DNA from: Dehalobacter restrictus DSM 9455
Lineage (GTDB): Bacteria > Bacillota > Desulfitobacteriia > Desulfitobacteriales > Syntrophobotulaceae
Direction of reading: 5' to 3'
Assembly: GCF_000512895.1 (NCBI RefSeq)
Contig: NZ_CP007033.1
Coordinates: 2,219,001 to 2,283,000 of the forward strand
Length of the DNA: 64,000 nucleotides
Shown here one piece after another: positions 25,397 to 34,409 of this stretch (the stretch's first letter is position 1; every line of letters starts with the position of its first letter). Below the pieces are notes generated by a model. It was not told the origin of the DNA and searched no databases. It worked only from the letters and a program-made list of their open reading frames with translations. Made by a program: the position numbers and the translations under genes.

Positions 25397-27454
25397 TTAT
25401 TCGGCCAGGTCCGGATTCAGGCTGATCGGGATCCGCTCTCCCAGGTTTTCAATCGCTTCCACATCCGGGTCACTCACTTCCAGCCAGGGAGCTAAGGTTT
25501 CTTTACCTGTTTCCGTTCCGAGATAAAGCAGCACTGTCGAACCCTTTTCGATCTCTGCGTCACCATGCGGGATCTGGTCAATTACAACTGCGCCGCTTCC
25601 TTCAACTTTCACGTTGAATCCCTGTTTTTTAAGGGCGTTTTGAGCCTCAGCTGGAGAATACCCCAAAACGGAAGGCACTGTAGCGGCCTCTTTAACAGCG
25701 GGAAACTCCACACCATAAAGCGGTTCTCCCGGAGTGAGCGGAGCATTCAGATCAGGCTGGATGCCAAGATATTTCAGGGAATCGAGCATAACGCTCGAGA
25801 ATACCGGGGCTGCCACGACCCCGCCGTAGAAAGGGACACCATCAATGACGACCAGAATCGCTAGACGTGGATTATCTGCCGGCGCAAACCCGATAAAAGA
25901 AGCAACATATTCTCCCTGGATATAACCGCCGCTGCCGACTTTCTGGGCTGTGCCGGTTTTCCCGGCTACCCGGTAGCCGGGAAGAAAGGTTCTTCTTCCC
26001 GTGCCATTGGTGACGACAGACTCCAGGATTTCACGTTCGAGCTTAGCTGTATCCTCACTGATGACCCGACGTACCGTCTTATTTGCAAATGGGACAACCA
26101 CTTGACCCGTTTGCAGCGTGATTTCCTGAACCAACTGGGGCTCAAGCAGCGTGCCCCCGTTGGCAACTGCCGAAACTGCTGTCAGGAGCTGAATAGGGGT
26201 AACATTATTGGTTTGGCCAATGGACATCGTAGCCAGATCCAAGGCCGTTGCTTTCTTCTTTTTGGCCAGGATACCTTTCGCCTCTCCGGACATTTCAATC
26301 CCTGTCTTCTGCCCGAAACCGAACGCCGTCAGATATTGATAAAACTTATCCATCCCGAGGCGCTGCCCCAGCATAATAAATCCCGGGTTGCAGGAGTTCT
26401 CGACAACTTCCACCATGGTTTGAGTTCCGTGCCCGCCAGCTTTCCAACAGCGGATTTTTTTGTTTAAAATTGTCGCATAACCGGGATCTGTAAAGCTTTC
26501 TTTCGGGTTATAGTCACCCTCTTCAATCGCTGCTGCGAGTGTAATGATCTTAAAGGTTGACCCTGGTTCATAGCCATTTTGAATTGCAATATTCCGTCGG
26601 GTTGACGCATTGGACGCTTGGTAGTTATTCGGATCATAAGTGGGTGCAGAAGCGATCGCCAGCATCCGTCCTGTTGAAGGCTCCATAACAAGAATAGAGG
26701 CATTCTTTGGGACTTTGCCTTCCATGTTGACACCCTGGCCGGCCATCAGTTTAGCCAGCTCTCTTTCGGCAAAAGCCTGGATGTTTTTGTCTATGGTAAG
26801 TTTGACTGTATTTCCCTGAACCGGCTGGATAAATTCATGCTGGCCTCCGGGAATTTTTATGCCGTTTGCCCCGTATTCGGTAAGGATGCTGCCGGATGTT
26901 CCTGTAAGCTCTTCATCCCTGGAGTATTCAATTCCTTCCAGCCCCTGACTGTCAATTCCGGTAAAACCTAAAATATGCGCCGCCAGTGAGCCATTCGGAT
27001 AAAACCGTGTACTGTCTTCGATAATACCGATACCCGGGAAATTTTTCCCGGTGATCTCTGCCGCAGCTTCCGCAGATACTTTCTTTTTGACATACTCGAC
27101 GGAAGTCCGTTTCGTAATTTTTTGCAGGACCTGTCCTTGCTCCATATCCAGAATAGCGGCAAGTCCGGCCGCTATTTCATCCTGCCTCTTGGATTTTCTG
27201 ACTTCGGCCGGAATCGCATAGACTGTCTGGGCACTGACACTCATCGCTAGGATATTGCCGTTGCAGTCTTCAATATTGCCTCTTTTAGCTGCGACCGGAA
27301 CGCCGCGGTAATGCTCGGCATCCGCCAGGTCTTTTAGAAAAGGGCCGTCCCGCAGCTGAACAAACGCGAGCCGGATAATCAGAATCAGCAGGAAAAGGCT
27401 GCATAGCCCAAATAATAAGAGAATTCTTTTACGCGTCTTGATGTATTGCACCAT
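25397..27454 (-). CDS. Class B penicillin-binding protein with PASTA domain (PBP2b/SpoVD type)
   Basis: A 685-residue transpeptidase. Membrane helix at about 11-31, dimerisation domain to about 200, transpeptidase domain with STFK (residues 299-302), SCN (354-356) and KTGTAQ (about 496), then one C-terminal PASTA domain (VPSVLGYSPAEAQNALKKQGFNVKVEG). It crosslinks septal or spore-septum peptidoglycan, with FtsW as partner. Only one class B PBP gene is present at the locus where Bacillus has both pbpB and spoVD, so it may serve both roles (inference). Confidence 0.93.
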   Translation of the reverse strand: MVQYIKTRKRILLLFGLCSLFLLILIIRLAFVQLRDGPFLKDLADAEHYRGVPVAAKRGNIEDCNGNILAMSVSAQTVYAIPAEVRKSKRQDEIAAGLAAILDMEQGQVLQKITKRTSVEYVKKKVSAEAAAEITGKNFPGIGIIEDSTRFYPNGSLAAHILGFTGIDSQGLEGIEYSRDEELTGTSGSILTEYGANGIKIPGGQHEFIQPVQGNTVKLTIDKNIQAFAERELAKLMAGQGVNMEGKVPKNASILVMEPSTGRMLAIASAPTYDPNNYQASNASTRRNIAIQNGYEPGSTFKIITLAAAIEEGDYNPKESFTDPGYATILNKKIRCWKAGGHGTQTMVEVVENSCNPGFIMLGQRLGMDKFYQYLTAFGFGQKTGIEMSGEAKGILAKKKKATALDLATMSIGQTNNVTPIQLLTAVSAVANGGTLLEPQLVQEITLQTGQVVVPFANKTVRRVISEDTAKLEREILESVVTNGTGRRTFLPGYRVAGKTGTAQKVGSGGYIQGEYVASFIGFAPADNPRLAILVVIDGVPFYGGVVAAPVFSSVMLDSLKYLGIQPDLNAPLTPGEPLYGVEFPAVKEAATVPSVLGYSPAEAQNALKKQGFNVKVEGSGAVVIDQIPHGDAEIEKGSTVLLYLGTETGKETLAPWLEVSDPDVEAIENLGERIPISLNPDLAE

Positions 27455-27501
27455 AGAAAATCTACCCCTTTTGAACAGAGGTAGATTAAACTCAGGCGAC
27501 G

Positions 27502-28026
27502 CTATCTTTGGGTTGAAGCAAAAAAACTAGAAAATATGCTGAATACATTTCCAAGTATAGAATTGGCTTTGCCTTCATCCGGCACCGCCGCAGTCTTCTG
27601 AGTTTGGTCAACCTCTGCTGTACTCTCAGGCTGGATCAGGCTGCTGGCGATATAGATCGTTCCTTCCGGCTTCTCCATGCCCATCGCCAGAGCAACCTTT
27701 TCAATTCTGGAAACGGAGCTGAGCTTGTCGACTTCAACCTGCAACAGATCATTTTCTACGTTCAGGGTCTGAATTTCTTTTTGCAGGGCTTTGATTTCCG
27801 CAGCTTTGACCACGGTGATGTGTACTGTTTTGGCCCCAATCAGACCGAACATTCCAATGATCCCCAACATGACCAAGAGCGCTATGGCCCGGTACTTCAA
27901 CATCTGAGAGGTCTTTTTGGACGGGGTGGCTTTTTTGGCCTTTGGCTTGCCTTTATCAACAATTTGATCATATTCCTGATAGGCAAAGGATTCATTGAAT
28001 TGTAGTTTTCTCTGTGCTGTTAACAT
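27502..28026 (-). CDS. ftsL: FtsL-like septum formation protein
   Basis: A 174-residue bitopic protein: basic cytoplasmic N-terminus, membrane helix at about 47-65, then a leucine-zipper-like coiled coil (KAAEIKALQKEIQTLNVENDLLQVEVDKLSSVSRIEKVALAMGM) characteristic of FtsL/DivIC. The C-terminal tail (residues 125-174) is longer than usual. Sequence conservation is low in this family; position between rsmH and the PBP gene carries much of the assignment. Confidence 0.85.
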   Translation of the reverse strand: MLTAQRKLQFNESFAYQEYDQIVDKGKPKAKKATPSKKTSQMLKYRAIALLVMLGIIGMFGLIGAKTVHITVVKAAEIKALQKEIQTLNVENDLLQVEVDKLSSVSRIEKVALAMGMEKPEGTIYIASSLIQPESTAEVDQTQKTAAVPDEGKANSILGNVFSIFSSFFASTQR

Positions 28027-28047
28027 CGTATTCTTCTCCCCCCCTAT

Positions 28048-28986
28048 TTAGACCTTAAGTTTCTCAGCAGTACGAAGCTTGGCGCTCCGCGATCTGGGAT
28101 TATCATTTTCCTCTTCCCTGGATGGAACAATCGGTTTTTTATTGACCAGCCTCGCAAGGGGTTTTGCCCCGCAGCAACATACCGGAAGAGAAGGCGGACA
28201 TGTACATTTGCCCATCCAGGACTGAAATTTGTTTTTAACAATTCTGTCTTCCAAAGAATGAAAGGTAATGACGGCTATTCTTCCGCCATCCTGCAGGCAA
28301 CGCAGAGCCTGATCCAATGTTTCTTCCAGTACCTCAAGTTCTTTATTCACAGCAATCCTTAAAGCCTGAAAAGTGCGCTTGGCAGGATGAGGTCCCTCTC
28401 TGCGGGCTGCAGCAGGGACCGCATTCTTTATGATTTCAACAAGTTGCCCTGTTGTTCTGATTCTATCGTGAGTTCGGGCTTCGCCAATAAACTTTGCAAT
28501 TCTCAGCGCCCATTTTTCTTCTCCGTAATCCCGGACGATTCCGGTCAGGTCTTCCACACTCCAGCTGTTGACGATTTCTTCGGCAGTAAGCGGTTTTCTG
28601 CGGTCCATGCGCATGTCGAGCGCTGCATCCTGCATATAGCTGAAGCCTCTTTCCGCTTCATCCAGTTGGGGCGACGAGACCCCTAAATCATACATGATCC
28701 CCGCTACCGGCAATAAGCTATTCGCTCGAATCGTATCCTCAAGTTCCACAAAGTTCTTTTGAAAAACAGTGACTCTTGAGTTATTGGTGAACTTCATACG
28801 GGCATTGGCAACAGCAGTTTCATCCTGATCAAAACATACCAGCCTGCCCGAAGCACTCAACCGCTGGAGCAACAGTGCCGAGTGTCCGGCTCCCCCCAGC
28901 GTACAGTCCACGTATAGTCCGTCAGGGTCTGTAAACAGCATTTCAATTGTCTCTTGCAGCAGGACGCTTTTGTGTTCAAAAACCAC
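28048..28986 (-). CDS. rsmH: 16S rRNA (cytosine-1402-N4)-methyltransferase
   Basis: A 312-residue SAM-dependent methyltransferase (MraW). HKSVLLQETIEML at the N-terminus, SAM motif YVDCTLGGAGHSALLLQRL, MYDLGVSSPQLDEAERGFSYMQDAALDMRMD, and AVITFHSLEDRIVKNKF are diagnostic. Methylates C1402 of 16S rRNA at the P site. Second gene of the dcw cluster after mraZ. Confidence 0.97.
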   Translation of the reverse strand: MVFEHKSVLLQETIEMLFTDPDGLYVDCTLGGAGHSALLLQRLSASGRLVCFDQDETAVANARMKFTNNSRVTVFQKNFVELEDTIRANSLLPVAGIMYDLGVSSPQLDEAERGFSYMQDAALDMRMDRRKPLTAEEIVNSWSVEDLTGIVRDYGEEKWALRIAKFIGEARTHDRIRTTGQLVEIIKNAVPAAARREGPHPAKRTFQALRIAVNKELEVLEETLDQALRCLQDGGRIAVITFHSLEDRIVKNKFQSWMGKCTCPPSLPVCCCGAKPLARLVNKKPIVPSREEENDNPRSRSAKLRTAEKLKV

Positions 28987-29063
28987 TTGAGAGCCATTCC
29001 TTCCTTTGCTTTATCGCAAGCGTACCCACTTTTCGTTTACCCTATGTACGATGGTGTATTTTT

Positions 29064-29501
29064 CTAGATCATTAAACCCATTGCAGCAAGGGACTCAGCA
29101 TCATCTTCATAATTTTTGGCAGCGTTGGTGCTGTATTCTCTCCATTTCAAGGAATCCCAGACCTCGATTCTATCCATGACACCGACAACAACGACATCTT
29201 TTTCCAAAAAAGCACGCTCCCGCAAATTTGCAGGTACCAAGATCCTCCCCTGTTTATCAAATTCACACTCGGCAGCGCTGGAAAAGAACAAGCGGGTAAA
29301 TTCACGGGCTCTGGTTTGCGATACCGGAAGCTGTTTCAGCTTCTCCACAAAATCAAACCATCCGTTTTCAGGATAAAGAAAAAGACAGTCCTCCATCCCC
29401 TTGGTAATAAACGACTTATTGCCAAGAAGCTCTCTGAACTTTGCCGGTATGATCAGACGGCCTTTATTGTCTATCGTATGGAGAAATTCCCCCATGAACA
29501 T
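29064..29501 (-). CDS. mraZ: MraZ, transcriptional regulator of the dcw cluster
   Basis: A 145-residue protein with two AbrB-like MraZ domains: MFMGEFLHTIDNKGRLIIPAKFRE and a second repeat CEFDKQGRILVPANLRERAFL. It binds GTGG-type direct repeats upstream of its own gene and represses or modulates the cluster. Start ATG at 29501 gives the canonical MFMGE N-terminus; a longer frame to 29525 is not supported. Five operator-like repeats lie directly upstream. Confidence 0.96.
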   Translation of the reverse strand: MFMGEFLHTIDNKGRLIIPAKFRELLGNKSFITKGMEDCLFLYPENGWFDFVEKLKQLPVSQTRAREFTRLFFSSAAECEFDKQGRILVPANLRERAFLEKDVVVVGVMDRIEVWDSLKWREYSTNAAKNYEDDAESLAAMGLMI

Positions 29502-29510
29502 AATCTTCAC

Positions 29511-29556
29511 CCCACCAGGCACCACTAACTTACCACTTCAACCCACTATACCCCAC
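29511..29556 (-). promoter_or_regulatory. MraZ operator repeats overlapping the mraZ promoter
   Basis: Minus strand shows five GTGG(G/T) units starting at plus-strand positions 29552, 29542, 29532, 29521 and 29511. Spacing is 10, 10, 11 and 10 bases, one per helical turn. MraZ is known to bind such direct repeats upstream of mraZ. A -10-like TATAGT (29545-29550) lies between the first two repeats, so binding would block RNA polymerase. Confidence 0.85.
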
Positions 29557-29676
29557 ATATTCTCTATTTTTCTGAGAATTCCTGCTACAAAAAAAAGAAA
29601 ACAAAAAAATAGGAATTTAGTCCCTATCTTTCATGTTTTCCTTAATCCGCTAATCAAAAAAATCCAAACATAATGG

Positions 29677-30936
29677 TTAGGTAATGTCCTGCGAATTTTT
29701 ATTTGGCAGGATCGCAGCAGCAAAATTCTGTTCTTGGAAAAGTTCACGAATCAGTTCCCGCAGAATCAGATTTTTCACCATCTTGGGCAGAACGCCGCTT
29801 TGCTTCACGAAAGCAGGCAGGGCGAATGCTTCCCCGCTGCTTTTTGTTTTCACTTCCCGTAAATTCGTACTGACCAATTCCAGAAAATCCTGAAACGAAT
29901 AGACTCGAAACCGATAAATATCCTGTTCCAGGGCAATAAATTCCAAAAGAGCAATTACCATTTCCTCATAACTTGTTTCTTTTTTCATATCGAGCAAAGC
30001 AGCAATCTTCGGTATAATATATTCATAAAGCATCCTCCTGTAAGGAATGCCTTTAAAGCCCAGCTTTTCTCCCAACGCCAAAATTTTTTTCTCACCGAGA
30101 GACAGCATCATGCGAATAAAAAAGTCCTCATCCCCTGTTGGTTCGATATAATACTTTTGGCCTTTCAGACGCCTGAACTGCCTTATAACATCGTAATAAC
30201 CAAGTTCAAGATGGTATCTGGCCTGTTCATTGCTGAAATCCAGGATACTGCCAAGCGTCTCGGCGGGAGAAATATATTGAACATGAACCTCCCTGTCCGT
30301 AAGCTTTCTGCGACGGCCCAGCGCGTTGGTCCTGATAGCAATGATCTCTTTGAAACCTTTGCCCACCAGCATGTTTAAAGGCAGATTGTCATAGAAACCG
30401 CCGTCAAGATAGTGTTTTCCGTCAATTTTTTCTTGCTGAAAAGCAGGAAGGTTTGAGCTTGCCAGTAAATATTCTACAACTTTGCCCTTGGGGACATCCT
30501 CGAGAAAAAATTCCATGGGTTTCATATCCGACAGGGAAACCGTCGTAAATCCGAACAACATTTTGGATTCTCTAAGCTTGTCTTCATCCACGATTTCCTG
30601 AAGCAGTTTTTTGATAAATGTGATATCCAGGCCTTTGCTGGAGGCAATCTCCTTGGTCTTTTTCATGTAGTAAAGCAGTCCATCATGGGATATGTCCAAC
30701 TTTTTAAGTTCTTCCAGCCGTACTTCTTCGATATCAAATACCTTCGAGGGAGACATCTCATACCACAGCTCATACGCTTTATCCAGTTCGTCCTGAACAA
30801 TCATCGCTCCATTCAGCGCCCCGATAGACGTACCGGCCACTGCCCCGTAGCTTATGCCCAATTCCTGCATCGCCTTACAGGCTCCAATCTGATAGGCGCC
30901 CTTTGCCCCTCCGCCTTCCAAAACAAGACCGTACAT
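29677..30936 (-). CDS. Patatin-like phospholipase / esterase
   Basis: A 419-residue protein with an N-terminal patatin domain (residues 1-210): oxyanion hole LEGGGAKGAYQIG, nucleophile GTSIG and catalytic Asp in DGGFYDN, so the Ser-Asp dyad is complete. The C-terminal half (to 419) has no recognised domain and is rich in charged helices. No signal peptide; cytoplasmic acyl hydrolase acting on lipids is inferred. It lies upstream of the dcw promoter region, same direction, with about 120 bases between. Confidence 0.9.
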   Translation of the reverse strand: MYGLVLEGGGAKGAYQIGACKAMQELGISYGAVAGTSIGALNGAMIVQDELDKAYELWYEMSPSKVFDIEEVRLEELKKLDISHDGLLYYMKKTKEIASSKGLDITFIKKLLQEIVDEDKLRESKMLFGFTTVSLSDMKPMEFFLEDVPKGKVVEYLLASSNLPAFQQEKIDGKHYLDGGFYDNLPLNMLVGKGFKEIIAIRTNALGRRRKLTDREVHVQYISPAETLGSILDFSNEQARYHLELGYYDVIRQFRRLKGQKYYIEPTGDEDFFIRMMLSLGEKKILALGEKLGFKGIPYRRMLYEYIIPKIAALLDMKKETSYEEMVIALLEFIALEQDIYRFRVYSFQDFLELVSTNLREVKTKSSGEAFALPAFVKQSGVLPKMVKNLILRELIRELFQEQNFAAAILPNKNSQDIT

Positions 30937-31027
30937 CCTTCCACTCCTTCACTCAAACTCCTGAGGTTAATACCGATCTCACCTGCACTTAGTTCTATCA
31001 AAAATGCTTACACTTTTATGATACACT

Positions 31028-31057
31028 AAAAAAGCCCTGCGGAATATACCGCAGAGC
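31028..31057 (-). terminator. Terminator after the DUF1858 gene
   Basis: Minus strand hairpin GCTCTGCGG / CCGCAGGGC (31034-31057) with a 6-base loop, followed by six T. It lies 48 bases after the stop codon. Confidence 0.88.
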
Positions 31058-31105
31058 CTTGTTGTTGTGAGAATGATCGGGGCACTTAGAGTGTATTTAG
31101 AGTCC

Positions 31106-31300
31106 TTACTGTCCGACGGCTTTGTTAAGCTCTGCCACCAGATCATCAGGGTTTTTGCCATGCGTGATCGCAGCGCCTTCAACACTCTCCCTTGTTGCAG
31201 ACGGGCATCCCAGACAGTGCATACCAAGTGCCACAAAAATTTCTGCAGTTTGCGGGTATTGTCTGAGAACCTGGCCGATAACCATATCTTTCGTGATCAT
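31106..31300 (-). CDS. DUF1858 domain protein (small CxxC protein)
   Basis: A 64-residue protein, MITKDMVIGQVLRQYPQTAEIFVALGMHCLGCPSATRESVEGAAITHG. This is the DUF1858/ScdA-N-like fold with a CxxC (CLGC) motif, usually suggested to be redox or metal related, function unknown. AGGAGG lies six bases upstream of the ATG at 31300. The longer frame to 31372 has no ribosome site. Confidence 0.85.
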   Translation of the reverse strand: MITKDMVIGQVLRQYPQTAEIFVALGMHCLGCPSATRESVEGAAITHGKNPDDLVAELNKAVGQ

Positions 31301-31397
31301 TCGAGTTCCTCCTGTACAAGTTAGTTCAATGCTATTATAAAATATTTCATTATAAGAAGCAAACAAATTCATCGCGATTAGAATTTAGTAATAAATA

Positions 31398-33566
31398 TTA
31401 AAATAAATGAAAAGAAAAGTCGATGTTAGGCAAGACCATTTGAATCAGATAGAAAAAATCCTGATAATGCCATGAACACGTGATCAGAATGCCAAAAAAG
31501 ACTGTGGCTGGAACGATCAGCAGGCGTGAGTGTTTCCCACCGGCTTTCCAGGAGCCTCTGATCCTGGCAGGCAGGAATATAACGGACAGAAGGATATACG
31601 TCGCAATCGGGAAATAGTAAGGCATGCCGTATATTGTCAGCACGAAAGCAACGCCAACAAGAACAATCCAGCCGTATTTTCTTTCCATCCAGCATGTCAG
31701 CCCCAACGTCCCCGGATTTTGAGGGAAGGCTGAAGCTGCAACACCAACCTGCAGCAATCTTAAGACGATCAAAAAGAAGGAGATAAGGATGCAGACAAGT
31801 GCGAACGGGAGATCCTGTACTTCCTTAAGCCAGGTGAAGTCATAAGAAATCCAGGGCGGTATGGTATCGACCGGCAAATTAAAAAGTGGAGAAGCAACAA
31901 TCGCTCCGAGCGTTCCCATGCGGGCCACGAGCGACAGACAACACCAAAAAAAAGCTCTGCGCACGGCCCTTTTGGGCAAATCATTAAACAGCTCCTGGTA
32001 TTTCCATTTAATCGAGAAGAAGTTTTGGGCGCTCAAAAACACGAGGCAGATCAGCCATAAAATTACGGCAACTTTTTCCGTTTTCCATTTGGAATCTGAT
32101 GGTTGCACCATGTTGGCTGACCCATCGGAATAATAAGTCAGTTTTCCCCATTCACCCTGCAATCCTTCAGGCAGGATCAAAATATTCTCTGTTACGCTTG
32201 AATCAACCGGACCTTTTGGGAATGAAAGTTGATACTGTGAAAAGCCGGAAATCATATCTCCAGCCTTCCGAAAGTATTCTGAGGAAGCCGCGGAATCATC
32301 AATGCCTTTGGCAATCGTCCAGGCTAATACCGACGGATGCTTTGCCGCAACGGCAGCAAGATCTTCAAAAACCGCCGGATCCGGTATCTTAGACGACGCC
32401 GTAAAACCGACAGGCATTTCCAGCCATACGCCCACGCCAAGCTTGTCTGCGGCATACAGCCAGCTCTCATCAGGGAAGAAGCCCATAAAGCAGATCACAT
32501 GATAGCCGCCGGATTTAAGGTTCTTCAGAAAGGTCTCCGTCTGGCGCTGATTTCGAATTGTGTAATCCTGTTCCTGGGAAATGATTTGGCCCCGGACGTC
32601 CAAGGCTGTACCGTTCATTATCCATTTTCCGTTTGCTGTTCCCAGCTGACGGATTCCGACCGGGAGCTGAAGACTGTCATAGCCTCCGCGGTTATTGGTT
32701 ATATTCAGATTAAGCTCATACAGGAAAGGATCTTCCGGACTCCAGGAATGCGCAGTCGGCACCTGAAAAACCAGCTCCGCGTCTTGCTCAAATTTGCCGT
32801 TGGTACTCAGCGGAAGTACACATTCGGCGAGCTTCTGCTGATTAGCGGTTAAAGCTCCGTTTAAGACCCAAGGTCCTTGCTCCAGCATATCGTGATGCTT
32901 GATCTTCACGCGGGCCTTCACTTGCTTTTTCGCTGAATCATACGAAACAGCTATGCTCGATAAATCAATGGTCGTTTCTGATACTGCCTCCAAGCGTACC
33001 TGACCGGTAATTTTTCCTTGTTCCGGCCATAACCAGCCAAAAATTCTGTTCTGCTGAACGCTGTTCTTCTCAGCCTTCAGGTACAACGTGTTTTCCTTGC
33101 TGAAATCAAATCTGGAGGCAGGAAAGTTTAAAATATATACGCCGCCGTTTCCTTCAACTTCACCGATCAAATTCACATCATCAATGCCGTTTAAGAATAC
33201 GCTTACCTTTCCGTTTACCCCTTCCAGAACCAACTGAGCCGTCTTGTAACTCCATTTGCCGGTAACAGAAAATTTTTTAGCGGCAACATCGAACCCTTGA
33301 CTCGAAGGTATAATCAAATCTTTGGCCTGGTTGAGGTCCAAAACATCAATCATGTTATCCATTGCCTCATTTTCATAGGTCAAAGCCTGTCTTAAGCTTG
33401 AATAGCTATTCCATTTTCCGCCTAAGTCCTGGGCAATCCTGTACGGTTTAGTGACAGGGTTATCACTGTATAGTTCAACACCCGGAGTGTTTTCCCAGCA
33501 TATGGATACTGCAAGAGCAGCAATAATAAACATCGAAACAAGTATGACTGTAAATCTTTTAAACAT
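31398..33566 (-). CDS. Membrane-anchored glycoside hydrolase family 2-like protein, catalytic Glu apparently missing
   Basis: A 722-residue protein. An N-terminal membrane helix (about 4-22) is followed by an extracytoplasmic part resembling GH2: jelly-roll sugar-binding domain (about 70-190), Ig-like domain (195-310) and a partial TIM barrel (315-440, with GVGVWLEMPVGF). The conserved segment HPSVLAWTIAKG aligns with the GH2 acid/base region, usually ending SLGNE, but here the Asn-Glu is Lys-Gly. From about 499 onward it has four to six membrane helices. A non-catalytic, membrane-integrated carbohydrate-binding role is inferred; no named family is certain. Start: ATG at 33566, GAGG four bases upstream. 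Confidence 0.65.
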   Translation of the reverse strand: MFKRFTVILVSMFIIAALAVSICWENTPGVELYSDNPVTKPYRIAQDLGGKWNSYSSLRQALTYENEAMDNMIDVLDLNQAKDLIIPSSQGFDVAAKKFSVTGKWSYKTAQLVLEGVNGKVSVFLNGIDDVNLIGEVEGNGGVYILNFPASRFDFSKENTLYLKAEKNSVQQNRIFGWLWPEQGKITGQVRLEAVSETTIDLSSIAVSYDSAKKQVKARVKIKHHDMLEQGPWVLNGALTANQQKLAECVLPLSTNGKFEQDAELVFQVPTAHSWSPEDPFLYELNLNITNNRGGYDSLQLPVGIRQLGTANGKWIMNGTALDVRGQIISQEQDYTIRNQRQTETFLKNLKSGGYHVICFMGFFPDESWLYAADKLGVGVWLEMPVGFTASSKIPDPAVFEDLAAVAAKHPSVLAWTIAKGIDDSAASSEYFRKAGDMISGFSQYQLSFPKGPVDSSVTENILILPEGLQGEWGKLTYYSDGSANMVQPSDSKWKTEKVAVILWLICLVFLSAQNFFSIKWKYQELFNDLPKRAVRRAFFWCCLSLVARMGTLGAIVASPLFNLPVDTIPPWISYDFTWLKEVQDLPFALVCILISFFLIVLRLLQVGVAASAFPQNPGTLGLTCWMERKYGWIVLVGVAFVLTIYGMPYYFPIATYILLSVIFLPARIRGSWKAGGKHSRLLIVPATVFFGILITCSWHYQDFFYLIQMVLPNIDFSFHLF

Positions 33567-33644
33567 AAAACCTCGCAAAATCTTGCATTTTCATATTTAT
33601 TTCGAGCAAAGCCCTAAAAAAACCTGCAAAAAATTAGAAAACTT

Positions 33645-33665
33645 GGCTGCCAAGCTTTGGCAGCC
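33645..33665 (-). terminator. Terminator after perR
   Basis: Perfect 9-bp stem GGCTGCCAA / TTGGCAGCC with a 3-base loop. The minus strand continues AAGTTTTCTAATTTTTT. It lies about 155 bases beyond the perR stop and ahead of the GH2-like gene. Confidence 0.75.
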
Positions 33666-33819
33666 TTAGTTACACTTATATCCATCAGAAAGATGTTATG
33701 ACCGCGGCATTTATCCATCCACGGACATCAAAAATGCTGATAACAGTCTGAAACTATTACCAGCATCATATTTAGCGTTCTCTTGTTTAGAAGTTCACCC
33801 CAACATTTGACGGAGAGCC

Positions 33820-34251
33820 TTATTCTTTGCTGTCTTGACAACCTGGACATACCCCATAAAACACCAGGTTATGGGTATGCACATCAAAGCCTGTTTTATC
33901 AGTGACCATTGCATCCATATCAATTAATGCGCTATGAAAATCGACAACCCTGCCACATCTCGAACACATCACATGATAATGGTTTACCGGATTACCATCG
34001 AAACGGCTGGACATATCCCCACAAGGAAGTTCCAGAAGAAACCCATGTTCCTTGAGCATATTCAGTGTGTTGTAAATCGTGCCCAGGCTCACACCGGGGA
34101 ACTTCGTCTTCACCTGTTTGTAGATCTCTTCCGCAGTGGGATGGGAATCAGTAACTAATAAAAATTCCAAAATTGCCTGCCTTTGGGGAGTAAAGCGTAT
34201 TCCCTTATCCTTTAATCCCTTTAGAATTTCGACAGCATTCACGGCTTTCAA
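33820..34251 (-). CDS. perR: PerR, peroxide-responsive Fur-family repressor
   Basis: A 143-residue winged-helix regulator. The metal-sensing residues of PerR are all at the same numbers as in Bacillus PerR: His37, Asp85, His91, His93 and Asp104. The structural zinc site is Cys96, Cys99, Cys135 and Cys138. Asp104 rather than Glu favours PerR over Fur. Oxidation of His37/His91 with Fe2+ would release DNA. A Per box stands 56 bases upstream, so autoregulation is likely. Confidence 0.93.
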   Translation of the reverse strand: MKAVNAVEILKGLKDKGIRFTPQRQAILEFLLVTDSHPTAEEIYKQVKTKFPGVSLGTIYNTLNMLKEHGFLLELPCGDMSSRFDGNPVNHYHVMCSRCGRVVDFHSALIDMDAMVTDKTGFDVHTHNLVFYGVCPGCQDSKE

Positions 34252-34306
34252 TTCCTTTCGTCAATTGTTGAGAAGCTTTGAGTTTGTATATAAATTTAGT
34301 CTATTT

Positions 34307-34321
34307 TTAGAATCATTATAA
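34307..34321 (-). promoter_or_regulatory. Per box upstream of perR
   Basis: Minus strand TTATAATGATTCTAA matches the Per box consensus TTATAATNATTATAA at all but one position. It sits in the AT-rich leader of perR, where repressor binding would cover the promoter. Confidence 0.85.
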
Positions 34322-34362
34322 TTATTTGTATTATATACCCACTGGACAAATGCCGTCAATAA

Positions 34363-34395
34363 AAAGAAAGAGCATCTTTCAGATACTCTTTCTTT
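34363..34395 (-). terminator. Terminator after the ferredoxin gene
   Basis: Stem AAAGAAAGAG-ATCT / AGAT-CTCTTTCTTT with one internal mismatch and a 3-base loop, 15 bases after the ferredoxin stop. AT-rich flanks on both sides. Confidence 0.75.
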
Positions 34396-34409
34396 ATTGC
34401 AGTATTTAA

